Assembly: GCF_003337235.1 (NCBI RefSeq)
Contig: NZ_QPJC01000004.1
Span: 186,001-250,000, forward strand
Reading direction: 5' to 3'
Source of the DNA: Halopolyspora algeriensis
GTDB taxonomy: Bacteria; Actinomycetota; Actinomycetes; Mycobacteriales; Pseudonocardiaceae
DNA length: 64,000 bases
Positions 51,151 to 58,533 of this stretch are shown one piece after another. The translations under genes were made by a program, and so were the position numbers. The first letter of the stretch is position 1, and each line of letters opens with the position of its first letter. The notes beneath the pieces are model-generated. The model did not search any database, was not told the origin of the DNA, and saw nothing but the letters and a program-made list of their open reading frames with translations.

Positions 51151-51743
51151 TTCGGTTCCTTTCCTCTCTCGGGGTCCTCCGCTGCCTCCTGAATTCGGAT
51201 CTCGGTGATTCCCAATCGCTCCACCAGCAGCAGGAAGGCTTCGGCATACGGGGAGTGCTCGGTGTCCCGCCGGACAGCGTCCCAGTCGATCTGCTCCCGC
51301 AGCGCTCGTGCCGTGGGAAGGAGTTGGCTCATATCGCACCGGTGCGGTCCGAGCACCAGCAGCTTGTCGACGAGGAGGTGCGTGGCGGGCATCACCGGCA
51401 CGCTGGCGGGGCCGACCCGCAGCTCCTCCGCCTCCTTCAGGACCGCGTCGGTGACCGGGTATTCGTTCGGGCGGTGGATGATGTCGACGAGTCGATCACC
51501 GTCGAAGGCCTTGACCAACCAGTCCTCCGGAGGTTCCACCGTGCTCATCCCCCGGTTCTCCATCGCCTGTTGCGCCACTTCGACGTCCTGCGGCCGCACC
51601 AGAACATCGACGTCGTGTTCGGAGGCGGGTCCCCCGCGCGCGTAGATCGCACAGCCGCCGGTGAGCGCGAAGGGCACCTCCCCGTCGCGCAAGGCGCTGC
51701 TCACACGGGTCAACGTCTGCAGCAGTTCCTCGGGGGCCTCCAC
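51147..51743 (-). CDS. Nucleotidyltransferase family protein
   Basis: About 198 residues. TGGCAIYARG at 28-37 and EHDVDVLV with Asp44 and Asp46 are the polymerase-beta-like nucleotidyltransferase motif; a predicted helical C-terminal half follows. GTG at 51743 gives a spacing of 11 bases from GGGGAGG; GTG 51755 or ATG 51827 would add non-coding-like residues. Such proteins include toxin-type and small-molecule nucleotidyltransferases. The stop overlaps the metallophosphoesterase TTG. Confidence 0.75.
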   Translation of the reverse strand: MEAPEELLQTLTRVSSALRDGEVPFALTGGCAIYARGGPASEHDVDVLVRPQDVEVAQQAMENRGMSTVEPPEDWLVKAFDGDRLVDIIHRPNEYPVTDAVLKEAEELRVGPASVPVMPATHLLVDKLLVLGPHRCDMSQLLPTARALREQIDWDAVRRDTEHSPYAEAFLLLVERLGITEIRIQEAAEDPERGKEPN

Positions 51744-51988
51744 CGGATGCGTCACCTCCCCGCGGCACGGTGTGGTCACCCTGCGCGCTCTCGATCGGGC
51801 GATCCTTTCCACCGTGCGTGTACCCATGCCCTTTCCGGTCCAATCGACCGATCCGGCGGGCCGCGGGCGAGGACGCTTCGCCTTCCTGCCCGTTGTTGCG
51901 ACTCGAAGTGATCGGACACACACTGCCGGTACACGATGTCGCCGCAGGGCGGAAATGTGCCGACAGACCGCGATCGGGAGGTGGCAAG

Positions 51989-52033
51989 GTGCTCGTGAAC
52001 ATCCTGCCCGGCTCCAGGACGGGCCGAGCATGA
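51989..52033 (+). CDS. Possible 14-residue leader peptide coupled to the hydrogenase maturation protease
   Basis: GTG 51989 has GGGAGG nine bases upstream and reads MLVNILPGSRTGRA, with its TGA at 52031-52033 overlapping the ATG of the next gene in the ATGA manner. The next gene itself has no good ribosome site, so coupled reinitiation from this peptide would explain its translation. The peptide is not recognisably attenuator-like. Confidence 0.4.
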   Translation: MLVNILPGSRTGRA

Positions 52034-52557
52034 GTGCGCGCGTTCTCGCCGCGGGAGTCGGCAATGTGTTCCTCGGCGACGACGGTTTCGGTGTGGACGT
52101 CGTCGGGCGGCTGGCGGCGGAACAGGTGCCCGAGGGTGTCCACGTCGCCGACTTCGGGATCCGCGGCGTGCATCTGGCCTACGAACTGCTCGACGGATAC
52201 GACGCCGTGCTGCTGATCGACGCGCTTCCCCGCGGGGACGAGCCGGGCACGCTGTACGTGCTCGAACCCGACCTCGACACCCTCGAACCCCTCACGCCGG
52301 GAACGGGCGGGGTGACGATGGACGCGCACGGGATGAATCCGGAAGCCGTGCTGTCCCTGTGCAAAACGCTCGGTGGTCTCCCCGGGAGGGCTCTCGTCCT
52401 CGGCTGCGAACCCGCCGACTGCTCGGAACGCATGGGACTGTCCGAACCGGTCGCGGCAGCGGTCGACCCTGCGGTGGAGAAGGTGCGCGAGCTGCTCGCC
52501 GAGATGGTGGAGACAACCCGGACGGCCACCAGCCCCACCGCGGGCATCGAGTCGTGA
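52030..52557 (+). CDS. [NiFe] hydrogenase maturation protease (HycI/HyaD family)
   Basis: A 175-residue endopeptidase that removes the C-terminal tail of the hydrogenase large subunit after Ni insertion. The metal-sensing residues are in place: GNVFLGDDG at 11-19 with Asp17/18, Asp64 in LLIDALPRG, and His100 in DAHGMNP; CEPAD follows. It is divergent from the minus-strand hydrogenase operon and is the intact counterpart of the ligand-less protein at 52673. Expected to act in the cytosol on HhyL. Confidence 0.9.
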   Translation: MSARVLAAGVGNVFLGDDGFGVDVVGRLAAEQVPEGVHVADFGIRGVHLAYELLDGYDAVLLIDALPRGDEPGTLYVLEPDLDTLEPLTPGTGGVTMDAHGMNPEAVLSLCKTLGGLPGRALVLGCEPADCSERMGLSEPVAAAVDPAVEKVRELLAEMVETTRTATSPTAGIES

Positions 52558-52700
52558 TCGACTGCGACGAATGCGGGTACGTGTCGCTACTCGAGGTGCC
52601 GGATCGGCGCAGTGGGCCGGGGCGGCAGGATTCCGCCACCGACACCGCGACACGCGCCGCCCACGCACTTCCTCATACCGGTTCCCGGGGGATCAGGAGG
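52554..52700 (+). other. Possible start of a coupled CxxC protein, uncertain
   Basis: GTG 52554 overlaps the TGA of the maturation protease (GTGA) and reads MIDCDECGYVSLLEVPDRR with a CxxC. The frame stays open into the opposite-strand gene at 52673, where it is clearly antisense. It could be a remnant of a small zinc or iron accessory protein of the hydrogenase locus, or merely chance. Confidence 0.25.
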
Positions 52701-53452
52701 TCGTTCAGCAGTCCCTCGACGAGGGGAACGGCCTCGTCGAGGACCGCGGAAACCGGAGGGCTCAGCACCCCGGCCGTCGCGCTGTGCCCGTCGGTGGCCG
52801 GATCCGCCGGTTCGCACTCCACGAGGAGGATCCGGCACCGCACCCCGCACCGGCGGGCGAGGCCGACAGCACCGAGCGGACCTTCGGCTCCCGAACCGGC
52901 GTTCCCGTCCTCACCGGCCTTGCTGGGATCGGTCACCGAAAGGGTGCCCGGCTCCCGCCCCCGCGAAGTCGCACACAGCAGCACCGCGGCACCGTAGCCT
53001 TCCTGCAGGGCCTGTGCCAGATCCGCCAGGCGGATGCCGAAGTCCGCGGTATGCACCCCCGGCGGGAGACGGTTCCCGCGCAGCCGGTCGACCACTTCCG
53101 ACCCGAAGGATCCGTCAACGCGGAAGGCATCTCCGATGCCTGCCACCAGCACCTGCGGGTCCGGCGGCCGATCACCGGCCTCCGCCAGCGGTTCCAGCTC
53201 CTCGGGCGTGAAGAAGAAGCGATGCCCGAGCTGACTCATCGACCCGAGGTCGCGCCCCGGATCGCCGTCCAGCATGACGACGACGTGGACCCGGCCGTCG
53301 GCGTCCTCCTCGACGCGATCGACCTCGGCGATCCGCCCGGCCAGTGCCAGGTCGACGATGTCGGCGCGCTGTGACGGCCGCAGCCGGACACGGCTGCCTC
53401 TGCGCAACGTCATCCCGTCCACCATCGGTTCGTTCGCCCGCATGCTCTCCAT
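52673..53452 (-). CDS. Hydrogenase maturation protease-like protein, metal ligands lost
   Basis: A 259-residue protein. Residues from about 100 align with the maturation protease at 52030 (VLVAGIGDAFRVDGSFGSEVV against VLAAGVGNVFLGDDGFG), but the nickel-contact residues are gone: GN becomes GD, the DD pair is displaced, the ID-A-LPRG Asp becomes Cys, and the DAHGM His is absent. CEPADP is kept. The first 100 residues (TLRRGSRVRLRPSQRADIVD) are an extra domain that I recall from other group 1h loci. ATG 53452 or 53443 could be the start. Probably a non-catalytic chaperone. Last gene of the operon. Confidence 0.82.
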   Translation of the reverse strand: MESMRANEPMVDGMTLRRGSRVRLRPSQRADIVDLALAGRIAEVDRVEEDADGRVHVVVMLDGDPGRDLGSMSQLGHRFFFTPEELEPLAEAGDRPPDPQVLVAGIGDAFRVDGSFGSEVVDRLRGNRLPPGVHTADFGIRLADLAQALQEGYGAAVLLCATSRGREPGTLSVTDPSKAGEDGNAGSGAEGPLGAVGLARRCGVRCRILLVECEPADPATDGHSATAGVLSPPVSAVLDEAVPLVEGLLNDLLIPREPV

Positions 53453-53454
53453 GG

Positions 53455-53613
53455 CTATGCCGACCGCGGTTTCTGATTCGCGGAACCGCTCCGGAACGAA
53501 GCCATCCGCCACATCCTGATTTCGCGGATCAGTCCGGGAACTTCCTTCACGAACATTCCGAGCACGGCCGCCCCGACGAGCACGCCCTGTGCGATCAACA
53601 CTCGCTTGGCCAT
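53455..53613 (-). CDS. DUF6893-like single-helix protein
   Basis: A 52-residue protein reading MAKRVLIAQGVLVGAAVLGM and then VKEVPGLIREIRMWRM: one transmembrane helix followed by an amphipathic basic stretch. This is the pattern of DUF6893, very small proteins found in actinobacterial hydrogenase loci. It ends two bases before the maturation-protease-like gene. It may be a small membrane anchor for the hydrogenase. Confidence 0.7.
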   Translation of the reverse strand: MAKRVLIAQGVLVGAAVLGMFVKEVPGLIREIRMWRMASFRSGSANQKPRSA

Positions 53614-53653
53614 GTCCACACCCCTTTCTTCTCATTCCGGCTCGTCGCTGCAC

Positions 53654-53860
53654 TCAGCCCGGCGAGATGTTCGGCATGATCTTCATGATCGCGTTGTGCT
53701 TCTTCCACAGAATCCCGGTCGAGCGCCGCGCGTCCGAGGTTCCGTCCTCGTGGTGACCCGGCTGTTTGTAGTAGGGACCCTTGTTTCCCTCGTGGATTCC
53801 CGGGACATGCGTGGACACGTCGAGTCTGATGTCGGGTTTTCCGACCCGGATGCCGCCCAT
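53654..53860 (-). CDS. Small conserved protein of group 1h hydrogenase loci
   Basis: A 68-residue soluble protein opening MGGIRVGKPDIRLDVSTHVP and containing HEGNKGPYYKQPGHHEDG. It has many His and no Cys. I recall similar short proteins next to other actinobacterial hydrogenases, without a named function; the His content would suit metal handling. GAGGAGG six bases before ATG 53860 makes it a convincing gene. It lies between DUF5947 and DUF6893. Confidence 0.7.
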   Translation of the reverse strand: MGGIRVGKPDIRLDVSTHVPGIHEGNKGPYYKQPGHHEDGTSDARRSTGILWKKHNAIMKIMPNISPG

Positions 53861-53881
53861 CGTTCCTCCTCTACCACTGTT

Positions 53882-54472
53882 CTAGCGTCGTTCCTGCAAT
53901 TCCGCGAAGAAACGCTCGATCTCCGGCCATACGGTGCTGCCGCCGGAGAGCCCTTTCCACTCCCGGCGCACCACGCCGACCAGCCGGAAGCAGTCGTCGA
54001 TGGGAGCGATCCAATACTGCTGCTGATCACGCGCGGTATTGATCAGCAGCGCCTCCACATCGGTCTCCAGGCCGGCCAGCTCGGGGCAGCGATCAACCGT
54101 GTCTCGCCATGCTTGCTGGTCGACCTCCCACTCGGTGGGCCCCGCCGGGCTCGGGTAATACGCGGCCACGGTGCCGTCCGCGCGCATCACGAAGAACGCC
54201 AGGCCCACCGGAACCCCCAGGGCTTCCGTCGGCACCGGGTCCAGCCGGAGACGCCGCTCGGGAACCCGCCGGTAGTGCCCCTCGCTGGCCGCCTCCCGGT
54301 CGAACAGCAGCGAGCAGGGCCGGCAGGCGCACATCAGCTCCCCGCGCTGCGTGTCGAACAGGTGCCGGTGCCCGGCCGAGACCGGAGCACTGCACAGATC
54401 GCAGTGCTCCGCCGCCTCCGCCCGGCGGGCACCGGCCCGGCGGACGACGCGCTCGAAGGCTCCGGTCGTCAT
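53882..54472 (-). CDS. DUF5947 family protein
   Basis: A 196-residue cytosolic protein. CDLCSAPVSAGHRHLFDTQRG near residues 20-40 is a zinc-ribbon-like region, followed by LMCACRPCSLLFDR, then an alpha/beta domain ending in WPEIERFFAELQ. These are features of DUF5947, known to me from group 1h hydrogenase loci. The four Cys and a His suggest metal binding. ATG at 54472 overlaps the NifU-like stop (ATGA). Confidence 0.82.
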   Translation of the reverse strand: MTTGAFERVVRRAGARRAEAAEHCDLCSAPVSAGHRHLFDTQRGELMCACRPCSLLFDREAASEGHYRRVPERRLRLDPVPTEALGVPVGLAFFVMRADGTVAAYYPSPAGPTEWEVDQQAWRDTVDRCPELAGLETDVEALLINTARDQQQYWIAPIDDCFRLVGVVRREWKGLSGGSTVWPEIERFFAELQERR

Positions 54473-55014
54473 GCCGATCCCCCGGCGCTCGCGGGCCGCT
54501 GCAACAAGGCATCGAGGGGGATGAAAGCATCGTCGCGATCGTCGGCCGCAGGCACGAACTTCACGCCCGACAGCTCCGGCGCGACGGCCAGCACGGCCTC
54601 GCGGACCGCGTCCTCGACCCCGGACGAGGAACACCCCTTGATGCTCAGCCGCACGTCCGCCACGCCGCCGTCGATCCCGGCAGGCTCGACGTCCCCGCCA
54701 CGTTCCTGCACGGCCGGGCGGAGACCCTCGATGGCGCGGGAAACCCGACGCTCGACCGGGTCGGGATGGAGATCGTGCAGGACCAGCAGGTGCCCCAACA
54801 GCTCGTCGTCGGCGAGCTCCTCGGCCAGCGACTGCCCGGCGAGACTCAGCACCCGGGCCAGAGCCTCGCCGTAGACCTCGGTCAGCGTCTGCACGGCCTC
54901 GATCGCCGCCTCCACCGTCGGGCCCGGGACCTGCTCGACCCGTTCGAGCAGCTCGTCGAGCCGGGCCAGCCGCTGGCCGATCGCCGCGTCGTCGAGCCGA
55001 TCCGACTCAGTCAT
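54469..55014 (-). CDS. NifU-like protein with a single Cys in its cluster motif
   Basis: A 181-residue protein. Residues about 1-80 are helical; the second half resembles the NifU C-terminal Fe-S scaffold domain, but the CxxC pair is reduced to one Cys in IKGCSSSGVEDAV (about residue 127). It overlaps the hydrogenase large-subunit gene by eight bases. It probably supports Fe-S assembly on the small subunit, or is a degenerate structural partner; with one Cys it cannot hold a cluster alone unless it dimerises. Confidence 0.75.
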   Translation of the reverse strand: MTESDRLDDAAIGQRLARLDELLERVEQVPGPTVEAAIEAVQTLTEVYGEALARVLSLAGQSLAEELADDELLGHLLVLHDLHPDPVERRVSRAIEGLRPAVQERGGDVEPAGIDGGVADVRLSIKGCSSSGVEDAVREAVLAVAPELSGVKFVPAADDRDDAFIPLDALLQRPASAGGSA

Positions 55015-56818
55015 TGGTGGCTCCGAACATCGGCGAGTGCATCCGCTTCAGCTCGTTGCCCTCACCGAGGTACATGTGCACCCCGCAGGGCAGGCAGGGA
55101 TCGAAGCTGCGCACGGTCCGCATGATGTCGACGCCCTTGAAGTTCTCCGGGCCGTTCTCCTCGAAGATCGGCGTGTCCTGCACGGCGTCCTCGTAGGGGC
55201 CCGGGGTGCCGTAGCTGTCGCGCGGGCTGGCGTTCCACGGCGTCGGCGGATACGGGTGGTAGTTGGCGATCTTGCCGTCCTTGATCACCATGTGGTGCGA
55301 CAGCACCCCGCGGACCGCTTCGTGAAAACCGCAGCCGACCGCCTCGTCGGGCACCTCGAAGTCGGTGAAGACCTTGGTCTCGCCGGCCCGGACGTGCTCC
55401 ATCGCCCGCTCGAGGAAGAAGAACGCCATGGCCGCGGAGTACGCGACGAAGTAGGGCCGGGCCCGGTCACGCTCGAGGGCGTTCGACAGCGGCTTGCCCT
55501 CCTTGTCGTGCGGGATCTTCCACTCCAGCGTCATCTCCGGCAACTGGTCGCTCTTCGGCAACGAGATCTGCACGCTCGATCCGGTGGAGGTGACGTACGG
55601 ATTGTCCTTGACCAGCCCGGACAGCGCCGTGGACCACAACCGGGCGAACGGGCCGCCGCCGGTGTCGAGCGCGAGGTGATCGGTGCCGTCGAACCAGCGC
55701 GGGCTCATCACCCAGCTGTAGTTGCCGTCGAAGTCGCGCTTCTGCGGGACCGGCACGGTGGTCTGGTTCCACGGGTGGCGCATGTCGACGGGGTTGCCCA
55801 GCGGATCGTGGGTGACGAACGGCTCCTCGTTGACCCAGTCGTCGTAGAAGGAGCTGCCGAGCAGGATCCGCATGCCGAGGTTGATGTCGACCAGGTTGTT
55901 GGTGACGAGCCGGCCGTCGACGATGATGCCCGGGGTGACGTGCATCGCCTTGCCCCACTCGTTCATGTTCTCGTAGCGGTAGTCGCAGAAGTCCGGGTTC
56001 TGCCACGAACCCCAGCAGCCGAGCAGCACCCGGCGCCTGCCGACCTCCTCGTAGCCGGGCAGCGCCTCGTAGAAGAAGTCGAAGACGTCGTCGTTCATGG
56101 CGACGGCTTTCTTGACGAAGTCGAGGATGCCGACCAGCCGCGAGAGGTAGTCGGTGAACGTGGTGGGCTCGGGCATGGTGCCCACCCCGCCTGGATACAT
56201 CGTCGACGGGTGGACGTGGCGCCCCTCCATGAGGCAGAACATCTCGCGGGTGACCCGGCTGACCTGCAACGCCTGCTTGTAAACCTCACCCTCGAACGGG
56301 TTGAACGCCCGCATGATCTCGGCGATCGTGCGGTAGCCGTGGATGTGGCCGTTGGGCGCCTCGGTCGTCTCCGCCCGCTGCAGCACGCTGGGGTTGGTCT
56401 CTTTGACCATCTGCTCGCAGAAGTCGACGAAGACCATGTTGTCCTGGAAGATCGTGTGGTCGAACATGTACTCGGCGGCCTCACCGAGGTTCACGATCGC
56501 CTCGGCCAGCGGCGGCGGCTTGGCCCCGTAGGCCATCTGCTGGGCGTAGTGCGAGCAGGTGGTGTGGTTGTCACCGCAGATGCCGCAGATCCGGGTGGTG
56601 ATGAAGCCCGCGTCCCGCGGATCCTTGCCCTTCATGAACACCGAATAGCCCCGGAACAGCGACGACGTGCTGTGGCACGTGGCGACCTGACGGTTCTGGA
56701 AGTCGATCGTGGTGTAGATACCGAGATTGCCGATGATCCGGGTGATCGGATCCCAGGCCATCTCGACGAGCTGTCCTTGCTCCTGCCTGGCGCTGCTCCT
56801 GGGCTCGGTGGCCGTCAT
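55007..56818 (-). CDS. hhyL: [NiFe] hydrogenase large subunit, group 1h (actinobacterial type)
   Basis: A 603-residue catalytic subunit. The N-terminal L1 motif RICGICGDNHTTC (about 76-88) and the C-terminal L2 motif DPCLPCGVH (573-581) give the four Ni/Fe-binding Cys. A 22-residue tail after His581 is expected to be cut off by the maturation protease. The motif forms and the neighbours (DUF5947, DUF6893, NifU-like) place it in group 1h, the high-affinity hydrogenases used for scavenging atmospheric H2 during starvation. The ATG follows the small-subunit stop by 75 bases. No hyp genes are in the window. Confidence 0.95.
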   Translation of the reverse strand: MTATEPRSSARQEQGQLVEMAWDPITRIIGNLGIYTTIDFQNRQVATCHSTSSLFRGYSVFMKGKDPRDAGFITTRICGICGDNHTTCSHYAQQMAYGAKPPPLAEAIVNLGEAAEYMFDHTIFQDNMVFVDFCEQMVKETNPSVLQRAETTEAPNGHIHGYRTIAEIMRAFNPFEGEVYKQALQVSRVTREMFCLMEGRHVHPSTMYPGGVGTMPEPTTFTDYLSRLVGILDFVKKAVAMNDDVFDFFYEALPGYEEVGRRRVLLGCWGSWQNPDFCDYRYENMNEWGKAMHVTPGIIVDGRLVTNNLVDINLGMRILLGSSFYDDWVNEEPFVTHDPLGNPVDMRHPWNQTTVPVPQKRDFDGNYSWVMSPRWFDGTDHLALDTGGGPFARLWSTALSGLVKDNPYVTSTGSSVQISLPKSDQLPEMTLEWKIPHDKEGKPLSNALERDRARPYFVAYSAAMAFFFLERAMEHVRAGETKVFTDFEVPDEAVGCGFHEAVRGVLSHHMVIKDGKIANYHPYPPTPWNASPRDSYGTPGPYEDAVQDTPIFEENGPENFKGVDIMRTVRSFDPCLPCGVHMYLGEGNELKRMHSPMFGATND

Positions 56819-56893
56819 CGTGGGTGTCCTCCTGCTGTCGTGGTGGGATTCGGCCGTGGGCCAGGGTCGGTACTTCGGCCCTGCAAGCAGGCC

Positions 56894-57982
56894 TCAGGGG
56901 CGCCAGCGCGGGTCGTAGCCGCTGGTCAGCACGGGCCCGTTGTGATGCCACTTGGGTTCCTGGTTCGCCGGGATGTTGCTGATGGCGCGCATGCGCCGGA
57001 TGAAGGCCCCGTAAGGTCTGATGAGCGCCGAGGACAGGCTGCCGCCCGTGGGCTCGTCCATGAACGGCATGAACATGTCCGGAAAGCCCGGCATGGTGCA
57101 GGCGATGCAGATACCGCCGACGTTCGGACAGCCACCGACGGCGGACATCCAGCCGCGCTTGGGCACGTTGCAGTTGACGATCGGACCCCAGCAGCCCACC
57201 TTCACCTGACACTTCGGCGAGTTGTAGTCCTTGGCGAAATCGGCCTGCTCGTAGTAAGCGGCCCGGTCGCAGCCCTCGTGCACGGTCTTGCCGAACAACC
57301 ACTGCGGGCGCAGCTTCTCGTCCAGCGGAGGCGGCGGCGCCGCTCCGGCCGCGTGGTAGAGCACCCAGGTCAGGGTCTCCATGAAGTTCTCCGGCTGGAT
57401 CGGACAGCCGGGCACGTTCACGATCGGCAGCGCCCCCTCGGACTTGAAGTCCCAGCCCAGGTAGTCGGCGAGCCCCATGCAGCCGGTGGGGTTGCCCGCC
57501 ATGGCGTGGATCCCGCCGTAGGTCGCGCAGGTACCCGCGGCGACGACGGCCCAGGCATGGGGCGCGAGGTGGTCGATCCACCAATTGAGCGTGAGCGGCT
57601 CACCGGTGTCGAGATCATTGCCGAACGACGTCCAGTACCCCTCGCCTTCGATGATGTTCTGGTTGGGGATCGATCCCTCGATCACGAGGATGAACGGCTT
57701 CAGCTCGCCGCGGGCCGCGGCGCGGAACGGCCGGAGGAAGTCCTCGCCTCCCTCGCTGGGCGAGAGCACCTTGTTGTGCAGGTTGACCTTCGGCAGGCCC
57801 GGGATGAGTCCCTGCACGAGGTCCTCGATCGCCGGCTGTCCGGATGCCGTCATCGACACCGTGTCGCCGTCACAGCTCATCCCCTCGGAGATCCAGAGGA
57901 TGGTGACCTCGTCGAAGCCCTTCCTGGCTTCCGCCCTGCTCGATTCCTGCTGCCACGTGCGCGTGCCGCTTTCGATCGTCAT
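56894..57982 (-). CDS. hhyS: [NiFe] hydrogenase small subunit, group 1h
   Basis: A 362-residue electron-transfer subunit. MSCDGD (Cys37, Asp38/40) is the group 1h form of the proximal-cluster motif, in which Asp replaces a Cys; Cys152 (AAGTCATYGG) and Cys193 (VPGCPIQP) complete it. Further cluster ligands lie in KTVHEGCDR, PKCQVKVGCWGP and CNVPKRGW to GICIACTMPG. There is no twin-arginine signal, so the enzyme stays at the cytosolic side. ATG at 57982 has GGGAGG upstream and overlaps the hemerythrin stop. Confidence 0.95.
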   Translation of the reverse strand: MTIESGTRTWQQESSRAEARKGFDEVTILWISEGMSCDGDTVSMTASGQPAIEDLVQGLIPGLPKVNLHNKVLSPSEGGEDFLRPFRAAARGELKPFILVIEGSIPNQNIIEGEGYWTSFGNDLDTGEPLTLNWWIDHLAPHAWAVVAAGTCATYGGIHAMAGNPTGCMGLADYLGWDFKSEGALPIVNVPGCPIQPENFMETLTWVLYHAAGAAPPPPLDEKLRPQWLFGKTVHEGCDRAAYYEQADFAKDYNSPKCQVKVGCWGPIVNCNVPKRGWMSAVGGCPNVGGICIACTMPGFPDMFMPFMDEPTGGSLSSALIRPYGAFIRRMRAISNIPANQEPKWHHNGPVLTSGYDPRWRP

Positions 57983-58533
57983 GTCGTCGGCCTCCCTTGC
58001 AGCCGGTCCCGGAACCGGTCGTAGATCGCCGCGACCGGACCGGCCATCGCCAGCCCCGGCGGTTCGTTCGGTGCGTGTGGGTGCGGTCGGGTCGGTGCCG
58101 TCCGCTTGGCCGTATCGAGCGCCTCCCCCAGCTCGTCGAGGGCCTGCTGGTCGACCGCATCGCGCAGCCTCGGCAGCATCTCGCCCTCCTCCTCGGCCAC
58201 GTGTTGCTCGATCTCGGTCTGCAGCTCCGCGAGCAGCTCGTCCGTGCGCTGGTCGCCTGCGGAGAGCCCGTCGAGGGTGGCGAGGGTCTTCTTGACGCCC
58301 ATGTGCTCGGCGAGGTGCTCGTCGATCTCCTGCGCCCCGTCCGGCAGGACCTTCTTGGCCAGCGGGTAGACCATCAGCTCTTCCAGCGCGGCGTGTTTGG
58401 ACAGTTCGCGGACGACGAGTTCGACCACACCGCGCCGCTGCTGGTCGGAGGCGGCCGCCTGGTAGTCGCGGAACAGCTGCTCGACCATGCGGTGGTCGTG
58501 CTTCAGGAGCTCGATGGCGTCCATCAGGGCCAT
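57979..58533 (-). CDS. Hemerythrin HHE-domain protein inside the hydrogenase operon
   Basis: A 184-residue four-helix protein with a likely di-iron site from His13 (LKHDH) on, with further His and Glu in SKHAALEELMVYP, DEHLAEHMG and EQHVAEEEGEML. The tail TAPTRPHP is shared with the hemerythrin at 10132, its paralogue. It lies between the small-subunit-like fusion (TGATG junction) and HhyS (ATGA), so it is made together with the hydrogenase. An O2 sensor or scavenger protecting the enzyme is an attractive inference. Confidence 0.9.
   Translation of the reverse strand: MALMDAIELLKHDHRMVEQLFRDYQAAASDQQRRGVVELVVRELSKHAALEELMVYPLAKKVLPDGAQEIDEHLAEHMGVKKTLATLDGLSAGDQRTDELLAELQTEIEQHVAEEEGEMLPRLRDAVDQQALDELGEALDTAKRTAPTRPHPHAPNEPPGLAMAGPVAAIYDRFRDRLQGRPTT

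Noticed and set aside
55037-58024. A 995-codon open frame on the plus strand across the hydrogenase genes
   Set aside because: It is exactly antisense to HhyL and HhyS, whose motifs are unmistakable. Long antisense frames are expected in high-GC DNA.
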